A DNA stretch of 64,000 bases from Verrucomicrobiia bacterium (GCA_035765895.1 DASTWL010000088.1:26719-90718); one strand, 5' to 3'; shown: positions 42,363 to 52,987, counted from the stretch's first letter. The notes: generated by a model not told the origin, from the letters alone. Numbers and translations are program-made.

Positions 42363-45300
42363 ATGAAACCGTCTCGAATTCTCACCTTGTGTGCCCTGGC
42401 CGCGCTGGGCTGGGCCACGACCGCGTCCGGCCAGATTCAAGTGGCCGGCAACCTCCAAATCAACGTGGACGCAACCACCGCACCGGTGGGGCCTTTGAAT
42501 TACCTGACCAACAGTGGCGTGGCGGGTGGCGTTTTCCTGGCGGGCAGCAACGGAGTGGCCGCGGTGACGCCGCAAATTGTCGCGCTCGGCGGCAACGGCA
42601 CGCACGGCGTGCTGTTCGACGGCAACGCCGTGTTTCTGCAACATTTCACAGCCGCTTCCGGCGGCACCGCGCAACTTGTGCCAGGAGGGTTTACCGGGTC
42701 GAGCCCTGTCTTCTCCGTCGAACTGTGGATGTATAAACCCACGGTCACGGACGAAACCGCTCCGGTGTCCTGGGGCACGCGGGCGAACGGACAGGAAGTG
42801 AGTTGTAACTGGGGCCGCAACGGCACGTGGGGCGGCTTCAGCTGGTATGGCGGCGGTTACGATTACAGCTGGGCTTCCTATCCGTCCGCGGGCGCGTGGC
42901 ATCACCTCGTCTGGACCTACGACGGCGCGGCGAACCTCAAGCTTTATCGCGACGGCGTGCTCGACAAGGCGGTGACCATCACCTCCATTCCGAGCGTGAG
43001 CGCCGACTACAACATTTTGCTGGGCGCGCAGCATGCCGGCACCAGCCTGTATGGTTTCGCCAATGGCGTGCTGGGCCGGGTGCGCATTCATGACGGCGTG
43101 CTCGATGCCTCGCAGGTGTTGAGCAACTACAACTTCGAGGTGGGGTCGTTCACCAACGGCACGGCGGCGCAATTCCTCGCCGGCCAGCCGCTGCACCGTT
43201 ACTCGTTCAACATCCCCGCCACGAATGACGCGGTCGGTTTGACGGTCATCGACACCGGCACCGCCAATGGCACCGGGGCGCAGGCGAACGGCGTGGTGAA
43301 GGGCAATGCCGGCACGGCGAACACCGACGGCGTTCAGATCAATCTGAACGGCGGTTCCTCTGCCTCGGCCGCCTACATTGATTTGCCCAACGGCCTGCTC
43401 TCGTCGCTGAGCGTGAGCAACGGCGGGCCCGGCAAGGTGACCTTTGAAATGTGGGTTACGCCGACGTCCGCGCAAAACTGGTCGCGCATCTTCGACTTCG
43501 GCAGCAACACCCTGGGCGAGGTCACCGGTCCCGGCGGCACGTTCAACGGGGTGAACTATTTCGGGTATATCGCCCAGCCGGGCGGGGACCAGGAACATTC
43601 CCAAATCGGGGGCGTCACGGGCGGGCTGCAGGTCGGTTCGCGCCTGCTGGATTCGCAAAAGCACATTGTGGTGACGTGGGACGAACCCAGCAACACCGTG
43701 AAAATCTATCATCAAGGTGTCCTGGCCGGTTCGTTCACGGTGACGACGAAAATGAACAGCGTCAGCGACATCAACGACTGGCTGGGCCGCTCCAATTACA
43801 ATGGCGACAGCAATTTTGCCGGCGGCTTCCGCGAGTTCCGCATTTACAACCGCATTCTCAGCGACGCGGAAATCCGGCGCGATTACATCGTCGGCCCCGC
43901 CGACACGTCGGACGCGAGCACGCTGGTATGGAATGGCAACGTGGATGGCAATTGGAACACCGGCACCGCCAACTGGCTCTTGAACGGCGTGTCCGCCAAC
44001 TACACGGACGGCAGCGCAGTGTTGCTCGACGACACGGCCGCCGGCACGACGAGTGTGAGCCTGGCCGCCAATGTCGCGCCCAAGTCGGTCATCGTGGCGA
44101 ACTCGGCCAAAAGCTACACGCTCGGCGGCACGGGCAGCCTGACTGGAACGGGGAGCTTCACCAAGCAGGGCACGAACACGCTGACCTTTGCCGGACCGCA
44201 GACGAACAGCTACACTGGGCCGACCTACCTGGCCGGCGGCAAGGTGATTTTGACCAATCTCACCAGCGCCGGTCTGCCCAGCGCGCTCGGCGCCGCGGGC
44301 TCGAATCCCACCAATCTCGTGTTGGGCGGTGGCACCTTGAGTTATCAGGGGCCGGCGACGACAGTCGATCGCGGCTATTATGTCGGTGGTCCCGGCAGCG
44401 TGCTGGACATCCAGAACAACCTGACCTTGACCGGCCTGGTGCGTGGCGGTGGCGGCGGTGGTTTTGCGAAGCAGGGCCTCGGCACGTTGACCTACAAGAC
44501 CGTTGGTTCCAACGTCCTTTCCGGGGGCGCCTTCCCGGGCTACAACATCGTGCAAGGCACGGTCATCTTTGACGGCACGGGCGGCGGCCAGACGAACCGG
44601 AACCTGAACGAATTCTGGGTGGGCGGCAGCACGAATTTCGGCGCCAATCTGATTGTTTCCAATGCCACGCTGTTGTCGGACAGCTGGGTGTCGGTCGGCC
44701 GCGGCAACGGCGCCGTCGGCAATCTTTCAACCCTCACGCTGCAAAACGGCAATCTGACCATTGGCGGCAACGGTTTCTCCATGGGCTACAACGCCGGGCT
44801 GACGAACCGCGCGACGCAGGTGACCACGTTGAATGGCTCGTCCACCCTGTATGCCCCGGGCAATGTGAACGTGGGCGAGAGCACCGGTTCCTCCGCGTCC
44901 CTCTACCTCAACAACTCCTCGTGGCTGCGTGGCAACACGATTCGTCTCGGCATGAGCGCGGGGGCGACGGGGGCGGTTTACATCGCGAACTCGGCCATCG
45001 TGACCAACGTCGGCTACACGTCCATCGGCACCGCCTCGGGCGTCAATCCGGGCGAAGGCGGCGTCGGCCGCATGGTGGTGAAGGACAACGGCGTTTATTA
45101 TTCCACCGGCGACTTCAACGTGACGGACCTGGCCAACTCGGTCGGTCAGTTGGACATCACGAACAACGGCTCGGTGTCCACGGGCAGCGGGTTCGTGGGC
45201 AAGGCGGCGGGTGCCGTGGGCGTGTTGAACCTGGCGGGCGGCTCGCTGATCACTCCAAGCTCCAACTTCCAAATCGGCCAGTATGGCGATGGCACGCTGA

Positions 45301-48300
45301 ACCAGACCGGCGGCACAAACATTCAGGGTGCATGGATTTCCATCGGCCGTTACGCGGGCGGCGTCGGGACGGCAAACATCTCCGGCGGCCTCTTCCTCCA
45401 GACCGGCACGGGCAATGAACTGATCGTTGGCGAGGAAGGCACCGGCACATTGAACGTGAGCGGCACGGCACAGGTCATCCTGACCAACCGGCTGCGCATT
45501 GGCAATGCGGCCACCGCCTCCGGGTCGGTGAATTTGAACGGCGGTGTGATCCAGACCAAGCAGGTCTTCACGGGCAACGTTTCCGGCTACAGCATCTTCA
45601 ACTTCAACGGCGGCACGTTGCGCGCCGCTCCCGGGGCCGCGAGCACCTTCATGACCGGACTGTCCTATGTGACCGTCGATGTCGGTGGCGCCGTGATCGA
45701 CAGCGGGGCGAACAACATCACCTTCGCGCAGGACCTTTACTCGACCGGCTCGGATGGCGGTTTGACAAAGCTCGGTTCAGGCCAGGCCCGGCTGATGGGC
45801 GGCTTGTATTACTACGGCCCGACGGTCGTCAGCTCAGGCACGCTGGCCGTGAACACCTACGCCTTCGGCTATGGTTCCTATGCCGTGGCGGACGGCGCCA
45901 TGTTGACGGTGGTGGTGACGAATTTGAACCCGACGTTGTCCGCGTCCGGGCTGAAACTCGGCAGTGCCACCGGCGCGGCGCTGGACTTTGACCTCGGCTC
46001 CTACGGCAACCCCACCTCACCGGTCATCAGCGTTGCCGGTGGAGTGACCAATGCCGGCAATACCGTCATCAACATTGAACCCAGCAGCAGTTTGTCCGTT
46101 GGCACCGTGCCGCTGATCCAATACACGACCCTGGCGGGCTCGGGCACGCTGACGTTGGGGACGCTGCCCCCCGGCGTGGTGGCCAATCTCGTGACCAACA
46201 CGGGCACGAGCACGATCGAACTGGATGTGACTTCGGTCTTCCAGCCGCGTTGGGAAGGACTGGCGGGCGGCACGTGGGACATTCAGGTCACGACCAACTG
46301 GATCGACATGGTCACGTTGTCACCGCAGTATTTCTTTCAGGGCACGCGCGCGGTGTTCGATGACGCGGCGCTGGGCACGACGGCCGTCAATCTCGTCACC
46401 AACGTGGCACCGGGCGGCGTGGTGGTGAGCAATACGGCGCTCGCCTACACGATCAGCGGCACGGGCCGCATCCTGGGCGGCGGCAGCCTGACCAAACTGG
46501 GGACCAACACGCTGACGCTGAACACCACGAACAACGCCTATTCCGGCGGCACGTTCATTGATGAGGGCGGCACGTTGATCACCACCGTGGCCAACAACCT
46601 GGGCGCGAACGGTTCGCTCGGCATCGGCTCCGGAACGCTCACCCTCGGCAGCAAAAACCAGAGCTTCGCCGACGTGGCCGTCACCAACGGAACGATCAGC
46701 GCCGCCGGCGCCACGGTCACCGCGGGCAGTTACGCGCTCGACAATGGCACCATCAGCGCCACGCTGGCGGGTGGCAGCCTGCGCACGTTCGGGACGAACA
46801 GCGCCGACGTGATGAGCCTTACGGCGACGAACACCTACACGAATCAGACGGTCTTGGCGAATGGCACGTTGGCGGTGACCAGTCTTGCCAATGGCGGTTT
46901 GCCCAGCGGCATCGGTGCGTCTTCCGCAAATCCGACGAACCTCGTGTTCAGCGGTGGCACGCTTAGCTACACGGGCCCGGCCGTCACGTCTGACCGTGGT
47001 TACACGGTGACGGCGGACAGCACCCTGTCGGTTGGTGGCGACGTTACGCTCACCGGTCCCGTGGCGGCCAATGCCGGCGTGTTCTCCAAGGCCGGCGCGG
47101 CACAACTCACCTATGCGCGGCTGGACACCAACGTCCTCTCCAAGGCGGGTTACCGCGTCGGTCAGGGCACCCTGAGCCTGGTGGATGTCACGGCCACCAG
47201 CTACACCAATTCGGTCCAGACCAACGTCATCACGGGTGGCGATCTGTGGGTGGGCTACGACCAGGCGCACGCGGGTGCGCTCGTGGTCAGCAACACCAGC
47301 CTGAGCGTTTCCGCGTGGCTGGCCATTGACCGCGGCAACGGCACCAACGCCAATTCCTCCAAGGCGTCGCTTTACAACGCCTACGTGAGCGTGGGGAACA
47401 TGTCCATGGGCTATGACAATGGCGTTGTTGGCAACTCGGAGTTCCCGCAGCTCACCCTGCGCGGCAACTCGACCCTCATCAGCGGAGCACAATGCTTCAT
47501 TGGCGAGAGTGCGGGTTCGGTGGCGAGCCTCATGATTGCGGACAACAGCTCGCTGATTCTGCGTGGCGGCTGGTTCTCCGTTGGCGCCTCGGGCACGGGC
47601 ACGATGACGCTTCAGGGCGCCGGATCGTTCTCCAGCACCGGCGATTTCAACATCGGTGACGTGGGCAGTTCGGCGGGCACGCTGAATCTCTCGGACAATG
47701 CCTCACTTTCCGTGGGCGGCTTGTTCGTGGCTTCGGCCAACGGCTCGGGTTCCACGGCGATGGGCACAGTCAACCAGACGAACGGCATTCTGACGACGGC
47801 CTACGGTGGCGACGGTTCCTTTACGGTGGGCGGCCGCAATTCCGCTTCGGCCCTCGGCATCGGCACCTACAATCTGCTGGGTGGCACCGTGAACGTCGGC
47901 GGCAACGTCTGGCTCGGCGGCTACGGCACCGGCACCAACAATCAGACCGGCGGCAGTTTCAACACACACTCCTGGACGTCGATCGGACGGCAGACGGGCA
48001 GCTACGGCGTGTGGAACATCAGCGGCGGTGCTTTGACGCATGACAGCACCGGCACCCGCATCATGGTGGGCGAAAACGGCACGGGCATCTTGAACGTCTC
48101 CGGCAGCGGTCACGTGACCAGCACCGGTGGCATTCGCATCGGCAACACGGCCACAGCCGACGGCACGATCAACCTGAACGGCGGAACCATCACCACGCTC
48201 CGGGTTGAAACCACCGGCGGTCTGTCCACCTTCAACTTCAACGGCGGCACCTTGCAGGCCGGCGCCAACACCACCACGTTCATGCAGGGCCTCGGCTCCG

Positions 48301-49079
48301 CCAACGTCCTGGGCGGCGGCGCGGTGATCGACAGCAGCACCTACACCGTCAGCATCGCACAGGCGTTGTTGGATGGCGGCGCGGGCGGGGGCCTGACCAA
48401 GCTCGGCACGGGCTCGCTCTACTTGAATGGCGCCAACACCTACACCGGCCTCACCGCGGTAAACGGCGGCGCGCTGGGCGGCACGGGTGTGATTGCCGGC
48501 TCCGTGAACGTGGCCAACACGGGCGCGCTTGCCCCCGGTGGGGCGAATGCCGTTGGCACGCTGAACATCGGCGGCAACCTCACGGTGAACGGCAACCTGA
48601 TCGTCAAGCTCAACAAGGCGCTGGCGCAGTCCAACGATGTTGCGAATGTGACGGGCACGCTGGCCAACACGGGCACCGGCGTTCTGACGGTGAACAACAT
48701 CGGCACCAATGCGGTGACCGTGGGCGACCGCTTCGTCCTGTTCAACAAGCCGCTCTCCGGCGGCGCAGCCTTGACCGTCATCGGCGGCGGGGCCATCTGG
48801 ACGAACAACCTCGCGTTGGATGGCAGCATCACCGCGCTGTCCACCAACGTTGTCTCCACGGCGCCGGTCACGCTGACCAACGCCTTCGTTGCCGGCAGCC
48901 TGAACCTGACCTGGCCGGCGGATCACACCGGCTGGCGGCTGGAGGTGCAGACCAATGCGCTAAGCGTCGGCCTTGGCACCAACTGGGTGACGTGGCCCGG
49001 TTCGGCCACGACCAACGCCATCAGCATTCCGGCGAATCCGACCAATCCGTCCGTGTTCTTCCGGCTCGTTTATCCTTGA
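42363..49079 (+). CDS. Giant secreted LamG/beta-helix protein with autotransporter-associated repeats, paralogue 2
   Basis: The ATG at 42363 gives 2238 residues with a signal peptide ending near TASGQ (residue 23). Two concanavalin/LamG-like domains occupy about residues 30-290 and 300-520 (AWHHLVWTYDGAANLKLYRDGV and KHIVVTWDEPSNTVKIYHQGVLAGSF are the usual core strands), a sugar-binding fold. The rest is beta-helical repeats with passenger-associated transport repeats, closely related to paralogue 1: both contain GTLSY.GPAT, PGYN.VQGTV.FDG.GGGQTN and NEFWVGG in order. It ends in the same 75-residue FFRLVYP domain, again without a barrel. It may display LamG carbohydrate-binding domains on a long stalk. 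Own operator (copy C) and terminator. Confidence 0.85.
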   Translation: MKPSRILTLCALAALGWATTASGQIQVAGNLQINVDATTAPVGPLNYLTNSGVAGGVFLAGSNGVAAVTPQIVALGGNGTHGVLFDGNAVFLQHFTAASGGTAQLVPGGFTGSSPVFSVELWMYKPTVTDETAPVSWGTRANGQEVSCNWGRNGTWGGFSWYGGGYDYSWASYPSAGAWHHLVWTYDGAANLKLYRDGVLDKAVTITSIPSVSADYNILLGAQHAGTSLYGFANGVLGRVRIHDGVLDASQVLSNYNFEVGSFTNGTAAQFLAGQPLHRYSFNIPATNDAVGLTVIDTGTANGTGAQANGVVKGNAGTANTDGVQINLNGGSSASAAYIDLPNGLLSSLSVSNGGPGKVTFEMWVTPTSAQNWSRIFDFGSNTLGEVTGPGGTFNGVNYFGYIAQPGGDQEHSQIGGVTGGLQVGSRLLDSQKHIVVTWDEPSNTVKIYHQGVLAGSFTVTTKMNSVSDINDWLGRSNYNGDSNFAGGFREFRIYNRILSDAEIRRDYIVGPADTSDASTLVWNGNVDGNWNTGTANWLLNGVSANYTDGSAVLLDDTAAGTTSVSLAANVAPKSVIVANSAKSYTLGGTGSLTGTGSFTKQGTNTLTFAGPQTNSYTGPTYLAGGKVILTNLTSAGLPSALGAAGSNPTNLVLGGGTLSYQGPATTVDRGYYVGGPGSVLDIQNNLTLTGLVRGGGGGGFAKQGLGTLTYKTVGSNVLSGGAFPGYNIVQGTVIFDGTGGGQTNRNLNEFWVGGSTNFGANLIVSNATLLSDSWVSVGRGNGAVGNLSTLTLQNGNLTIGGNGFSMGYNAGLTNRATQVTTLNGSSTLYAPGNVNVGESTGSSASLYLNNSSWLRGNTIRLGMSAGATGAVYIANSAIVTNVGYTSIGTASGVNPGEGGVGRMVVKDNGVYYSTGDFNVTDLANSVGQLDITNNGSVSTGSGFVGKAAGAVGVLNLAGGSLITPSSNFQIGQYGDGTLNQTGGTNIQGAWISIGRYAGGVGTANISGGLFLQTGTGNELIVGEEGTGTLNVSGTAQVILTNRLRIGNAATASGSVNLNGGVIQTKQVFTGNVSGYSIFNFNGGTLRAAPGAASTFMTGLSYVTVDVGGAVIDSGANNITFAQDLYSTGSDGGLTKLGSGQARLMGGLYYYGPTVVSSGTLAVNTYAFGYGSYAVADGAMLTVVVTNLNPTLSASGLKLGSATGAALDFDLGSYGNPTSPVISVAGGVTNAGNTVINIEPSSSLSVGTVPLIQYTTLAGSGTLTLGTLPPGVVANLVTNTGTSTIELDVTSVFQPRWEGLAGGTWDIQVTTNWIDMVTLSPQYFFQGTRAVFDDAALGTTAVNLVTNVAPGGVVVSNTALAYTISGTGRILGGGSLTKLGTNTLTLNTTNNAYSGGTFIDEGGTLITTVANNLGANGSLGIGSGTLTLGSKNQSFADVAVTNGTISAAGATVTAGSYALDNGTISATLAGGSLRTFGTNSADVMSLTATNTYTNQTVLANGTLAVTSLANGGLPSGIGASSANPTNLVFSGGTLSYTGPAVTSDRGYTVTADSTLSVGGDVTLTGPVAANAGVFSKAGAAQLTYARLDTNVLSKAGYRVGQGTLSLVDVTATSYTNSVQTNVITGGDLWVGYDQAHAGALVVSNTSLSVSAWLAIDRGNGTNANSSKASLYNAYVSVGNMSMGYDNGVVGNSEFPQLTLRGNSTLISGAQCFIGESAGSVASLMIADNSSLILRGGWFSVGASGTGTMTLQGAGSFSSTGDFNIGDVGSSAGTLNLSDNASLSVGGLFVASANGSGSTAMGTVNQTNGILTTAYGGDGSFTVGGRNSASALGIGTYNLLGGTVNVGGNVWLGGYGTGTNNQTGGSFNTHSWTSIGRQTGSYGVWNISGGALTHDSTGTRIMVGENGTGILNVSGSGHVTSTGGIRIGNTATADGTINLNGGTITTLRVETTGGLSTFNFNGGTLQAGANTTTFMQGLGSANVLGGGAVIDSSTYTVSIAQALLDGGAGGGLTKLGTGSLYLNGANTYTGLTAVNGGALGGTGVIAGSVNVANTGALAPGGANAVGTLNIGGNLTVNGNLIVKLNKALAQSNDVANVTGTLANTGTGVLTVNNIGTNAVTVGDRFVLFNKPLSGGAALTVIGGGAIWTNNLALDGSITALSTNVVSTAPVTLTNAFVAGSLNLTWPADHTGWRLEVQTNALSVGLGTNWVTWPGSATTNAISIPANPTNPSVFFRLVYP

Positions 49080-49120
49080 GGTGTTCGGAAGCGGGACGAA
49101 GTTTTCGGAACTTCTGACAC

Positions 49121-49150
49121 GGAGCGCGGCTGCCCGGCCGCGCTCCTTTT
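49121..49150 (+). terminator. Intrinsic terminator after giant protein 2
   Basis: GGAGCGCGGC (49121-49130), a 6-nt loop, GCCGCGCTCC (49137-49146) and TTTT: a perfect 10-bp stem, 41 bp after the stop. Confidence 0.85.
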
Positions 49151-49192
49151 GTTTGGTTTGCCAGTTCCGCGGGGCGGGGGCATGCTGCTCGG

Positions 49193-52100
49193 GTGTCTTT
49201 CCGGCGGAGGCAGGCAACGCGTTTTCGCAGGTCCGCCCCTTGGTGGTTGAGGGCGGCGGCCGCACTGTGCCTGCTGGCGAATGTCAGTCTGGCGGCCCCG
49301 GAGCAACTGCCGGCCGATGACGTGGCGGCGCGTGAAGGCGCGAACGGACCGGGCTATGTCGAAGGCGATTATTTGATCGATTTCTGGCGGGTGGAGCAGG
49401 GCCTGCCGCATGACACCGTCATTGCGTTGTTGCAGACCAGCGACGGGTATTTGTGGGTCGGCACGGCGGGCGGGTTGGTGCGTTTTGATGGGCTGACCTT
49501 CACGCCCATCGGTGATGAAGTGGCGCCCGGCTTGAAGGACGCCCGCATCACCGCGCTGTTGCAGGACCGTGACGGGGCGGTGTGGATTGGCACGCAAGGC
49601 GGCGGCGTGTTCCGCCTGCAGCGCGGCCAGGCCGTCCGTTACACCAGCGACAACGGGCTCGTGGACAACGCGGTCACGAGTCTGGCGGAGGACGCGGGCG
49701 GGACGATTTGGATCGGCACCCAACGCGGCTTGAACCGCTGGCAGGACGGCCGGCTCAGCACCTTCAGTTCCGACGTGCTGCGCGCCGGCGAATCGGTCGT
49801 GGCGCTGCACGCCGGCCGGCGGGGCGTGTTGTGGATCACCACGCGCTCCGAAGTGTTCCGCCTGCACGACGGCAAGGTGGAGCCGTTCCGGCTGGAGAAC
49901 ATTCCGCAGGAGGGCAATGCCGAGTTGCGCGGGGCCTACGAGGATCGCGCCGGCAATTTGTGGACCTTCAGTGCCACCTTTCTGCTGAACCTCAGCCAGG
50001 GTAAACGTTACAATGCCTTCCGCTCACTCGATCCGGCGTCGTCCCGTGTGTGGCCGATTTGCGAGCAGGACAACGGCACGTTTTGGATTGGGACGAGCGG
50101 CCGCGGGCTGGCGCGCTTCTACAAGGGCCGGTTCGAAGCGGTTGGGGCGCGCGAGGGGCTGGATCAATGTGACGTGCGCGCGTTGCTGGCCGATCAGCAG
50201 GGCAACATCTGGATCGGCACCAGTGACAACGGGCTCGCGCGCCTGCGGACGCGGCAGTGGCGCATGTTCAACGGCAGCGACGGGCTCGCTTCGACGCGGC
50301 TGACGGCGCTGGCCGTGGAGCCGGGCGGGCATTTGTGGATTGGCACGGAAGACGCCGGCCTGATGCGCTTCAACGGCACGCACTTTGAATCGTTCACCGC
50401 CGGAACGCCGTTGAACAGCGCCATGCACGTTCAATCCCTGAGCGTGGACGCGCGGGGCGCCTTGTGGGTGGGCACCTGGGGGCGCGGCCTGTTCCGGGTG
50501 GCCGACGGGCGCCTGTGGCATTACGGAACGGCGGAAGGCTTGAGCGATGACATCGTCACGGCGGTTGTTGCCGAGCATCGTGACGAGGCGGTCTGGGTGG
50601 GAACGGGCTCCGGTGGACTGCATCGGATCACCGAAACCAACATGGTGAGCTTTGCCGTGACGGATGGCTTGACCGGCCAGCCGGTGCGCTGCCTGCTCGT
50701 CATGGGTGACAACCAGTTGATGGTGGGCACGGATGGGGGAGGACTGGTGCGATGGGACGGCACCCAGCTTGGGGTCGTGCCCACGCCGGCGCAGCTTGCG
50801 TCTCATCCGGTGCACGCCCTCGCGCAGGACCGCGCCGGGCGATTGTGGGTGGGGACCGTGGGCGCGGGTGTGTTTTGCCGCAATGGCATGACGTGGCTGC
50901 ATCTGGCCGGCGACGAAGGCTTGATTTCCGATGTCATCGAACAAATCGTTGTGGATGACGCCGGCAACCTTTGGTTCGGTTCGGACCAGGGCATCTTCCA
51001 AGTTCGGGCCGCCGCAGTGGAAGCGTTCGTGGCGGGGCGGGCGCGGTCGGTGAACTGCATTTTGTGCGCGCACGGCGGCGGCGCCGGCGTCGTGAAATGC
51101 CCAACCGCCTTTCCTGGTGCGGTGCGCACCGCCAGTGGGGCGCTCTGGTTCGCCTCCAACGAAGGCCTGTTCGCCGTGGACGATCCGGCGATGGTCAAGG
51201 CGGCGGCGGTGCCGCGCGTGATGATTGAAAAGGTGTTGGTCGATGGACAGCCGATGCCGTGGTCGGCTTGGGGCGACAAGGACGCGGTGCTGACGCTGGG
51301 GCCGGGCGTGCGCAGTCTGGACCTTGCCTTTACGGCCATCAATTTCAACGCGCCGGAGAAGACCCGCTTTCGCTACAAACTGGAAGGCTCGGAGCCCGCC
51401 TGGACCCAGAGCGGGCAGGATCGTCATGCCCATTACGGCCCGTTGCCGCCCGGGCGCTATCGCTTCCGTGTCATCGCCAGCAATGCCGATGGCGTGTGGA
51501 ACGAGGAAGGCGCGTCGCTGGCCGTGCAGGTGCTGCCGTCCATCTGGCGGGCATGGTGGTTTCTTACGCTGTGCGGGCTGGCGGTGGTGTTGTTGATCGC
51601 CGCCGTCGTGCGGTTCGTCTCGCTGCGGCGGCTCCACGCGCAATTGCGCGAGTCCGAACAGCGCCGGGCCATGGAGCGCGAGCGGACGCGCATTGCGCAG
51701 GACATGCACGATGAGATTGGTTCCAAGCTCACGCGCATTTCGTTTTTGAGCGAGATTGCGCGGCAGAATGCGACCGAGGCCCGGGAACCGAACATCCAGG
51801 TCGAGGCCATTGCCGACACCTCGCGTGAGCTCCTGCAGGCGCTCGATGAAATCGTGTGGGCCGTGAATCCGCGCAACGACAGCCTGGAGCATCTGGCCGG
51901 TTACCTCGAACAATATGCCCGGGAGTATTTCCAGATGACGACGGTCGAGTGCGCCATCAGCGTGCCGCCGTTTTTGCCGGAGGTTGAGCTTTCGGCGGAA
52001 TTCCGGCACAACGTGTTTCTCGCCTTCGAGGAGGCGCTGGGCAACGCGCTCAAGCACGCAAACGCAACCCGGGTGGCGGTGACCATGCAGATGGCGGACG

Positions 52101-52303
52101 CCGCCTTCGAAATCTGCGTGACGGACGACGGCCGCGGTTTTGATCCGCAGCACGCCGGCCGGACCGGCCGGGACGGGCTGCGCAACATGCAGGCGCGGCT
52201 GCTCGCGATCGGCGGCCAATGCGAAACCACCAGCGCCCCGGGCAAGGGCACCACCGTGCGGTTGCGGTGTCCGTTGCCGCAGGCGACGGCGGTGAAGGCG
52301 TGA
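49193..52303 (+). CDS. Sensor histidine kinase with two-component-regulator propeller and Y_Y_Y domain
   Basis: The 1036-residue protein starts at a GTG. A signal peptide (to about residue 35) leads into some 14 propeller repeats of the type DGYLWVGTAGGLVRFDG (residues about 60-660), forming periplasmic seven-bladed propellers, then a Y_Y_Y domain (RYKLEGSEPAWTQSGQDRHAHYGPLPPGRYRF). One membrane helix (about 783-805) follows, then a HisKA_3 dimerisation domain with H839 in IAQDMHDEIGSKLTRISFLSEIA, and an HATPase domain (EEALGNALKHANATRV; DDGRGFDPQ). The architecture is that of the polysaccharide-sensing hybrid systems of Bacteroides, but the receiver is encoded separately by the next gene. 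It likely senses an oligosaccharide in the periplasm. Confidence 0.92.
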   Translation: MSFRRRQATRFRRSAPWWLRAAAALCLLANVSLAAPEQLPADDVAAREGANGPGYVEGDYLIDFWRVEQGLPHDTVIALLQTSDGYLWVGTAGGLVRFDGLTFTPIGDEVAPGLKDARITALLQDRDGAVWIGTQGGGVFRLQRGQAVRYTSDNGLVDNAVTSLAEDAGGTIWIGTQRGLNRWQDGRLSTFSSDVLRAGESVVALHAGRRGVLWITTRSEVFRLHDGKVEPFRLENIPQEGNAELRGAYEDRAGNLWTFSATFLLNLSQGKRYNAFRSLDPASSRVWPICEQDNGTFWIGTSGRGLARFYKGRFEAVGAREGLDQCDVRALLADQQGNIWIGTSDNGLARLRTRQWRMFNGSDGLASTRLTALAVEPGGHLWIGTEDAGLMRFNGTHFESFTAGTPLNSAMHVQSLSVDARGALWVGTWGRGLFRVADGRLWHYGTAEGLSDDIVTAVVAEHRDEAVWVGTGSGGLHRITETNMVSFAVTDGLTGQPVRCLLVMGDNQLMVGTDGGGLVRWDGTQLGVVPTPAQLASHPVHALAQDRAGRLWVGTVGAGVFCRNGMTWLHLAGDEGLISDVIEQIVVDDAGNLWFGSDQGIFQVRAAAVEAFVAGRARSVNCILCAHGGGAGVVKCPTAFPGAVRTASGALWFASNEGLFAVDDPAMVKAAAVPRVMIEKVLVDGQPMPWSAWGDKDAVLTLGPGVRSLDLAFTAINFNAPEKTRFRYKLEGSEPAWTQSGQDRHAHYGPLPPGRYRFRVIASNADGVWNEEGASLAVQVLPSIWRAWWFLTLCGLAVVLLIAAVVRFVSLRRLHAQLRESEQRRAMERERTRIAQDMHDEIGSKLTRISFLSEIARQNATEAREPNIQVEAIADTSRELLQALDEIVWAVNPRNDSLEHLAGYLEQYAREYFQMTTVECAISVPPFLPEVELSAEFRHNVFLAFEEALGNALKHANATRVAVTMQMADAAFEICVTDDGRGFDPQHAGRTGRDGLRNMQARLLAIGGQCETTSAPGKGTTVRLRCPLPQATAVKA

Positions 52304-52318
52304 GGACGGAACGATTTT

Positions 52319-52987
52319 ATGAACATAACTGTTTCAATCGTGGATGACGACGCGGGGCTGCGGGACAGCATTTCGCAGTTCCTGCGGTCCGCCCGCGGTT
52401 TTCGCTTTTTGAGCGCCTACGCCTCGGCCGAGGAAGCACTGGCCGGCATTCCCCGGGAGGATCCGGATGTGGTGCTGATGGACATCAACATGGCGTCGAT
52501 GGACGGCATTGAATGCACGCGCCAGCTCAAGGTGGCGGCGCCCCGGGCGCAGATCCTCATGCTGACGGTTTACGAGGACACGGAGCGCATCTTCAAGGCG
52601 CTGGCCGCCGGGGCCAGCGGTTACCTGCTCAAACGCGCGGCGCCGCCCAAACTGCTCGAAGCGATCCGCGAAGTTTACGGCGGCGGCTCGCCGATGTCGG
52701 GACCGATTGCGCGCAAGGTGGTGCAGTCGTTCCGCGAGGCGCCGGCGCGTCCCATGCAGAGTGATGCGGCATTGTCCGACCGCGAGCGGCAGGTGCTCGA
52801 ATGCCTGGCCAAGGGCTACGCCTACAAGCAAATCAGCGACGAGCTGGAAGTGAGCATGGACACGACCCGCACCTACATCCGGCGCATTTACGAAAAGCTC
52901 CACGTCCACACGCGCACCGAAGCGGTGGTCCGGTTTCTCGGCAGTTCATCCGGCGCGGCGGGGAGCGCAACGCACGAACGCAAATGA
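52319..52987 (+). CDS. NarL/LuxR-family response regulator
   Basis: The 222-residue protein has a receiver domain (acidic pocket D9-D11, phosphoacceptor D55 in VVLMDINMASMDG, conserved Lys in GYLLKRAAP). A LuxR-type helix-turn-helix follows at about residues 150-207 (LSDRERQVLECLAKGYAYKQISDELEVSMDTTRTYIRRIYEKLHVHTRTEAVVRF). It starts 15 bp after the kinase stop and overlaps the GH2 gene start by 4 bp, so kinase, regulator and GH2 enzyme form one operon. It is the cognate partner of the HisKA_3 kinase. It is also the only DNA-binding candidate in the polysaccharide region and might bind the repeated operator, but nothing in the sequence proves it. Confidence 0.95.
   Translation: MNITVSIVDDDAGLRDSISQFLRSARGFRFLSAYASAEEALAGIPREDPDVVLMDINMASMDGIECTRQLKVAAPRAQILMLTVYEDTERIFKALAAGASGYLLKRAAPPKLLEAIREVYGGGSPMSGPIARKVVQSFREAPARPMQSDAALSDRERQVLECLAKGYAYKQISDELEVSMDTTRTYIRRIYEKLHVHTRTEAVVRFLGSSSGAAGSATHERK

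Noticed and set aside
36731..49079. Repeated short DNA units suggesting a CRISPR or other DNA repeat array
   Set aside because: The repeats vary at the nucleotide level, stay in frame and encode Gly/Asn/Thr-rich beta-helix units, so they are protein repeats.
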